20,664 nucleotides of DNA from Chara braunii. Lineage: Eukaryota; Streptophyta; Charophyceae; Charales; Characeae. Shown piece by piece: positions 16,524 to 20,664 of this stretch; within the stretch, counting starts at the first letter, position 1; each line of letters starts with the position of its first letter. Position numbers and translations under genes: made by a program. Under the pieces are notes generated by a model, which saw nothing but the letters and a program-made list of their open reading frames with translations, did not search any database and was not told the origin of the DNA. Location of the stretch: assembly GCA_003427395.1 (NCBI GenBank), contig BFEA01000420.1:1181172-1201835 (forward strand), read 5' to 3'.

Positions 16524-16835
16524 ATGATTTTCAGGGTCACTTTCGACATTCAAGTGTCGGCTGACACGCATCTTGAGTGGACGCTAGACAATCGCAACTG
16601 CGATTGCGAGACATACCCTCTTCTGCACACTTTGGAGAGGGGTGGCAGGGAGACTTCAACTCTATGTGGCAGCCAAACACGTCTGACCCTGGGAATGAGG
16701 CTCCATCATCGGAGGCCTGAAAACATGTCAAGGACCTTAATGTCCAACTATAAAATTATAAAAAACAAAGGTAAAAAGGGATCTCATTTTTTTCTCAATA
16801 CAAATATGCTCAATCTTTACGCACGGTTACAGTAG
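16524..16835 (+). CDS. Possible exon, unknown
   Basis: GATGATTTTCAG just before 16534 is a plausible acceptor. The frame then reads VTFDIQVSADTHLEWTLDNR and NCDCETYPLLHTLERGGRET, ending at 16835 in a Lys/Asn-rich AT-biased tail that is probably non-coding. No family is recognised. A short perfect stem, CAATCGCA / TGCGATTG with a 2-base loop, lies at 16589-16606 inside it. Confidence 0.2.
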   Translation: MIFRVTFDIQVSADTHLEWTLDNRNCDCETYPLLHTLERGGRETSTLCGSQTRLTLGMRLHHRRPENMSRTLMSNYKIIKNKGKKGSHFFLNTNMLNLYARLQ

Positions 16836-17407
16836 ACTGCACACATACATAAAATATAAATACAACGTGGTTATATGACACGAGGCGATCACTCTCGCAA
16901 TCATAGTCTGACTCCCTTTATAATATACACATAATCGCATGCAAAGTCAACTCCGAACTTCAACTCACAAAACATATTTGCAATCATACCAAAGATTCGA
17001 CATCGGCAAACTAGGCACTACATGGGTTCAACTTCAACCACTCTCTGCACTCATACGCCTTGCCTTATTCACACAAACCCTTACCTTTACCCAACCTTCC
17101 AAATGAAAACAGTTAGTCTTTTTTAAATGGTCATTTAACAAAAGTCTGGGTAAAAACCCAAAGAAAAAATTCAACCCAAAGGCCTTAGGTTGAGTTGTGA
17201 GGATGAGTTTGAAGTTAAATAGTAAACCCACCTGTTATAAAAAGATAAGAGAAAATGATCCTCGTACGATTGGGATGGAACTAGTTAGATCTTGAATCAA
17301 AATAACCAAAGAGGACATGTAACACGACACACGCTAATTCCCAAGTTACGTTTAAGTGAATGGAGAATAAACCCCCCATATCACATCTTTCTAAAGTTTT
17401 CCCCTCT
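16836..17407. other. AT-rich non-coding stretch
   Basis: AT-rich sequence leads into the 124-bp satellite. The only long frame (17231-17034, minus) lacks recognisable features. No repeat of the satellite monomer is visible in phase here. Confidence 0.35.
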
Positions 17408-18036
17408 AAAATATAATCTAACTCCTTGAAACTAGAAAACTTTTGGCAGCACTCTCTCTAGAGAAAGTGTCTTTTCAAAATTTGTACTCAACTATATTTG
17501 AAATCAAAGAACGTCTTTTAACTTTATGAAGTCAAATTTTGTTCAACTCTCTGATTTAGGAAAAAATTGGGTAGCAATTCCTTTAAAACAGTAGGCTTCC
17601 AAAATTTCTACTCAGCTAGATATGAACTCGAAGACAAAACTTGAGCTGTGCTAAGACAAAATTCAACTAACTCTTTAGATTTGTAAAAAATTCGGCAACA
17701 CTCCCTCTAGCGAAAGTGTCTTTCTAAATTTTGTACAAAGCTAAATATAACTTCTGAAAATAATCATGATTTCACAAAGTCAAATTTTGTCTAACTCGTT
17801 GATTTAGCAAAAAAATGGGCATCACTTCCCCTATAAAAGTAGGTTTCTCAAATTTCTACTAAGTCGGATATGAAACTCAGATAAACGTTGAACTTTGTAA
17901 AGACAAAAATTTGACTAACTCCTTGGATTTGTAAAAATTTGGGCATCACTGCCCTTAGCGAAAATGTCTTTCCAAAATTTATACAAAGTTAAACAGCAGA
18001 AATCAAACTGAACTTTGAAAACAAAAAATCGAACTA
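17408..18036. repeat. 124-bp satellite, five monomers, two alternating types
   Basis: The anchor GG(C/T)A(G/A/T)CA.T occurs at 17445, 17569, 17694, 17818 and 17942, giving spacings of 124, 125, 124 and 124. Each monomer has TCTAACTC-like and GATTTAG/TTTGTAAAAAATT phrases before the anchor. After it, odd monomers carry CTCTAG.GAAAGTGTCTTTC and even monomers carry CCTTTAAAA.AGTAGGCTTC. The real period is therefore a dimer of about 248 bp. Sequence is AT-rich and non-coding. Confidence 0.93.
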
Positions 18037-18486
18037 ACTCATATCGCACCAGCACATGACGAGCATACTAGACTTATAATCATGCAAACATATGCAACCA
18101 AGGTAAGTCTCTCACCAGAATCTAAGTTATTTTTCACATACAAGTAGTTGGTTGAACCTTCAAATGATTGACCCTTTACCCCATCTTACGTAGGGCATTG
18201 AGTTGGGTCATTCATCTTAGAAATAATGTCAAACTCTCAGCCCTTCCCCCCACCCCCCAATGCTATTGTCCCTTTCTCTTGGTATTGCCAGGATACCCTG
18301 GATGCTCCACAATCGGAGTGAGGAACACGGGCTAGCAATTACAATAGCCATAATTCTTTCAGGGATTATCCCAAGGATGGGATCAGGTTCCATAGAAAGT
18401 TAGAACTGAAAGATCACATCTGCCGCCCTGCTTGGGGTGAAGAGCCTCAAACCTGGTATCTCTTATTATTTCTGCATTTTGTCAAA
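18037..18486. other. Non-coding stretch next to the satellite
   Basis: This includes a C run (CCCCCCACCCCCC, about 18246) and a block leading into the dispersed repeat at 18487. No gene, splice-bounded exon or internal repeat is supported. Confidence 0.3.
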
Positions 18487-18545
18487 GGGACGCTGGACCC
18501 GTTTTCCAGCAGGTGCAGCTCCTCATCAGTAGATGAAGTGACACA
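18487..18545. repeat. Dispersed repeat shared with 2239-2298
   Basis: GGGACGCTGGACCCGTTTTC, then CAGCAGGTG and a CTCCTCATCAGTAGATGAAG tail, match the earlier copy in direct orientation. Confidence 0.7.
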
Positions 18546-18606
18546 CATAGATCATGATAGGGAGGGATGCTCACATCACCCTGCCTAGCATGGTCTACTG
18601 AGTCTT

Positions 18607-18658
18607 AGAAAGAAAAGAAGAAGAAGAAAGAAGAAGAAGAAGAAGAAGAAGAAGAAGA
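18607..18658. repeat. GAA microsatellite
   Basis: A run of (GAA)n with two interruptions near its start. It creates a run of Phe and Leu in an opposite-strand frame that should not be read as a membrane protein. Confidence 0.95.
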
Positions 18659-19056
18659 TTAATTTGCATAGACCCTGAGCAAGGACGACAAGCAAGTAAG
18701 AAATGTCCAAAAGAATGGTCCAGTTTGTTCTTCTCTTTTCAATTTTTATAATGCAGTTTCTGACATTCATATGGGTCATGGATTGGCAGGAGATATCCCC
18801 ACTCAGCTGACGATGATTGAGGTGAACTTCATCGTCCTCGAAGAGCGAGCTGTACAACAATAGTGGTCCAAACTTCACTTCACATGTCGTCACGAGAGAG
18901 AAATCCAGCCCGCCACACCAGATCAGTCCAATATACGAGCATACAAGCAGAGATGTGAAAATACCTTGAAGTCTCTCTGAAAAGACCCGGAAGTTGAAAG
19001 TTGAAAGTGTATCCCTGAAGGGGCACGCGGCACTGCGGCGGCAGACAACAACAATA

Positions 19057-19512
19057 ATGGCCCTAACTTCTCACTATGTCCAGAAGGAGCTGGATGACCA
19101 ATTGGCTCACCTGAGGAGATGCAGCCATGGAACGGCGGGAAAGGGAGCGACTGTCGCCTCCCAGGGGCAAGAGTCTACCCTCCTGCATGGACCTGGTCCA
19201 TACTCTGGACCGGGTCCAGACGGAGGACCCGGCCATGGAGACGCAGCTGGACCGGCCGCCACCGACCAGTTGTGGGATGACGATTTACGAGACGCGGAGA
19301 GAGAGCTACGCGAACAGCAGCAGTCAACGAAGGACGCGAAACGGTCATCCATTGTGAGCGAGCTGACATGGAATGGGATCGCGGTTTCTGGATTCCGAGA
19401 CAGTGAAATGCGGAAGCGTGCACACCAAGTGGCATATCTGAGGAATGCTGTCACTAAGCACAGGCTGGAGCTCAAGGAGCAGGACAGGATCATAGACGAC
19501 CTCAAGAGCAAG
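19057..19512 (+). CDS. Coiled-coil protein exon, unknown function (partial gene)
   Basis: The frame is open from 18994, but ATG 19057 (M-A-L-T-S-H-Y) has A at -3 and G at +4, a good initiation context, so I take it as the start. The exon encodes 152 residues. An N-terminal helix (VQKELDDQLAHLRRC) is followed by a Gly/Pro linker (HGPGPYSGPGPDGGPGHGD). A charged helical half follows: LWDDDLRDAERELREQQQST, a short SELTWNGIAVSGF break, and MRKRAHQVAYLRNAVTKHRL with QDRIIDDLKSK. That half looks like a coiled coil. At 19512 the frame meets AAG|GCAAGA, which fits a GC-type splice donor. Beyond it the frame turns into low-complexity Cys/Lys codons, supporting an intron. The rest of the gene was not found. 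No family is recognised. A GC-rich minus frame over it is a shadow. Confidence 0.5.
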
Positions 19513-19653
19513 GCAAGAGTTTGCCTTTTTTGTTGTTGTTGTTTTCGAAGACCATATGCTGTTTTTCTATTTTGTAAAAAAAAAAGTAAAAAAACGTATT
19601 TAAAAAAATGAAAAAAAAGGCAAGACTTTGAAAATATGCTAAGGTGGCACTCC
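19513..19653. other. Putative intron start, T- and A-rich
   Basis: This begins GCAAGAGTTTGCC and carries a GTTGTTGTTGTT run, an A run at about 19578 and a second GGCAAGA at about 19619. It is likely intronic if the GC donor is used. No canonical GT donor with good context lies near the end of the exon. Confidence 0.35.
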
Positions 19654-19841
19654 CTTTACATCTGGGGCGAAGTCCCACTAGCAGAGTGGATCCTATTAAG
19701 AACCTGAATCTGGAAGGAATCTACTCAGAGATGCAGAAAAGAAGATCAATCACGGTTTTCTGCATCTATCCTCAAGCGAGTCCAGATTCAAGCGTTTAAT
19801 CCGATCCTCTGTGCTAGCGGGACCTGGCTCCTGGTTTAAAT
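19654..19841. repeat. Long hairpin / MITE-like foldback
   Basis: Left arm 19654-19740 and right arm 19756-19841 are imperfect reverse complements along their length. The inner stem GATGCAGAAAA / TTTTCTGCATC is perfect, with a 15-base loop. The outer stem pairs CCCACTAGCAGAGTGGATCC with the complement of GGATCGGATTAAACGCTTGA-side sequence ending in GCTAGCGGG, and CCTGAATCTGG with CCAGATTCAAG. It is unrelated in sequence to the foldback at 841-1115. If transcribed it would give a precursor-miRNA-like hairpin. Confidence 0.8.
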
Positions 19842-19877
19842 TGAAGGAACTTGGAGCAGGCTCAGCTTTCCCAGAAT

Positions 19878-19892
19878 AGATTCTGAGAATCT
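19878..19892. repeat. Palindrome with 3-base centre
   Basis: AGATTC-TGA-GAATCT is a perfect 6-bp stem. It sits close downstream of the long hairpin and may be part of the same repeat. Confidence 0.7.
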
Positions 19893-20034
19893 GGACCCGC
19901 GTGCAAGTTCTCAGAATAGCATTTCTGGACAGGTTTTGTGGGGCACCACAAGGCTATACCCTTGTTTGAGGGGTGGGGAATTGCATCTGTACCCGTCCCA
20001 GCGCCAACTTGCATCTATACCCAGAAAACATCTG

Positions 20035-20275
20035 GTGGGAATTATTTGCATGCCCAGGACTGAGGTGGACCCAGGTTGGTGCCGCAAAATTGCTTTTATA
20101 ACCAACTACCTGAATGCACAAAAAATAAAGGACATACCCATGCAAAATTATGGGCATACCTGGGACTTTTTTTCCTCTTTTTTTGTTGAAAAAGGGCCCT
20201 TGTGCAAGGCCTCTGTACCAGGGACTGAGGTGGACCGGCCAAATTATTCATATACCCTACTACCGGATGGCTGAA
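20035..20275. repeat. Diverged direct repeat
   Basis: The phrase CAGGACTGAGGTGGACC at about 20055 recurs as CAGGGACTGAGGTGGACCGG at 20217. Each is followed by AAA.T..TT.ATA and a CTAC(C)-containing phrase ending GGATGG or GAATGC. The period is about 162 bases. Similar words (TATACCC, GCATACC) recur between them. No coding frame is conserved. Confidence 0.55.
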
Positions 20276-20512
20276 ATTAGGGCATGAGCACAATTTTCGT
20301 GGTCAGCCACTGTGGCATACTGCGCAGCCACACGGGCCTGCAGGGCCCGACCAGACGGAAAATAAGGGCCCTCCAGGCCCTGTGTCGTTTCAGCCTAAAA
20401 GCCTGAAAGGGAGGGCCATTTTCAGGCCCTCATAAAGTCGACCTGCCCTGAAACTTAGGCGCCAGACCAGGGTTTAGCGCAGAGAGAGGTGGCGGAGGCC
20501 AGGGAGGCTTAC
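20276..20512. other. GC-rich stretch with short palindromes
   Basis: This contains CGGGCC-TGCAG-GGCCCG and repeated GGGCC/AGGCCCT words. No long open frame and no recognised element. Confidence 0.3.
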
Positions 20513-20549
20513 CTGTGGCGCCATAGCTCCAGCTTCGTCTTCGATGTAC
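20513..20549 (-). other. Candidate 37-nt internal exon
   Basis: On the minus strand an acceptor (branch-like CTAAC, then TTGTTGCAG) is followed 37 bases later by a donor CACAG|GTAAGCC. The enclosed frame can read YIEDEAGAMAPQ. Both sites are good matches to consensus, but an exon this short with no neighbours is weak. It would belong to a gene on the strand opposite the 19057 exon. Confidence 0.2.
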
Positions 20550-20588
20550 CTGCAACAAGGTGCCACCTTCACAGGTTAGTACCGGGCT

Positions 20589-20613
20589 GAGAGAGAGACA
20601 GAGAGAGAGAGAC

Positions 20614-20664
<51 letters not shown>
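20589..20664. repeat. GA microsatellite at window end
   Basis: (GA)n with a few CA interruptions runs to the last base, so its full length is not visible. Confidence 0.97.

Noticed and set aside
18585-18893. Minus ORF ending in a Phe/Leu run
   Set aside because: The hydrophobic run is the GAA microsatellite read backwards.
1-20664. tRNA, rRNA or CRISPR content
   Set aside because: No cloverleaf with a matching TPsiC-arm sequence, no rRNA-like conserved blocks and no regularly spaced short repeats with unique spacers were seen.

Overview
This is a eukaryotic nuclear window, gene-poor and repeat-dominated. The evidence is long AT-rich non-coding stretches, polypyrimidine tracts ending in splice-acceptor AGs, microsatellites (GAA, GA), satellites, foldback hairpins and one decayed retroelement. 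No tRNA, rRNA, CRISPR array or bacterial-style operon was seen. The organism cannot be fixed. The best-recognised element resembles Kangaroo, the Volvox retrotransposon with an inverted recombinase gene, so a green-lineage (algal or early-plant) genome is a reasonable but weak guess.

Layout. 1-1400: unrecognised sequence with one long foldback (841-1115). 1400-3130: a patchwork of short dispersed and direct repeats, including copy 1 of a ~500-bp repeat whose second copy lies at 15373-15873. 3480-7138: a degenerate tyrosine-recombinase (DIRS-superclass) retrotransposon. Its Gag-like, reverse transcriptase and RNase H modules read on the minus strand, and its tyrosine recombinase reads on the plus strand; the two sides meet tail to tail near 4424-4440. 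Frameshifts, stops and active-site changes show it is dead. 7139-8553: a segment with 32-bp perfect inverted repeats 886 bp apart, a proline-rich exon-like ORF, and a tandem duplication of a pyrimidine tract, splice acceptor and acidic exon. 8674-13170: about 4.5 kb of satellite-like DNA built from degenerate GATT/GATC/GGTC words in both orientations, with a ~520-bp higher-order repeat inside it. 13170-15370: unrecognised low-complexity ORFs. 15373-15873: copy 2 of the 500-bp repeat. 15874-17407: unrecognised, AT-rich towards its end. 17408-18036: a clean 124-bp satellite with alternating monomer types. 18240-18660: a dispersed repeat and a GAA tract. 19057-19512: the best candidate host exon, coding for a coiled-coil protein of unknown function with a possible GC-type splice donor. 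19654-20290: a ~190-bp hairpin and diverged repeats. 20589-20664: a GA microsatellite running off the window.

The only modules that clearly work together are the parts of the retroelement: Gag (particle), RT/RNase H (cDNA synthesis) and tyrosine recombinase (integration of a circular intermediate). The most interesting signals are that convergent architecture, the inverted-repeat-bounded 886-bp segment with its duplicated acidic exon, and the two unrelated satellite systems.
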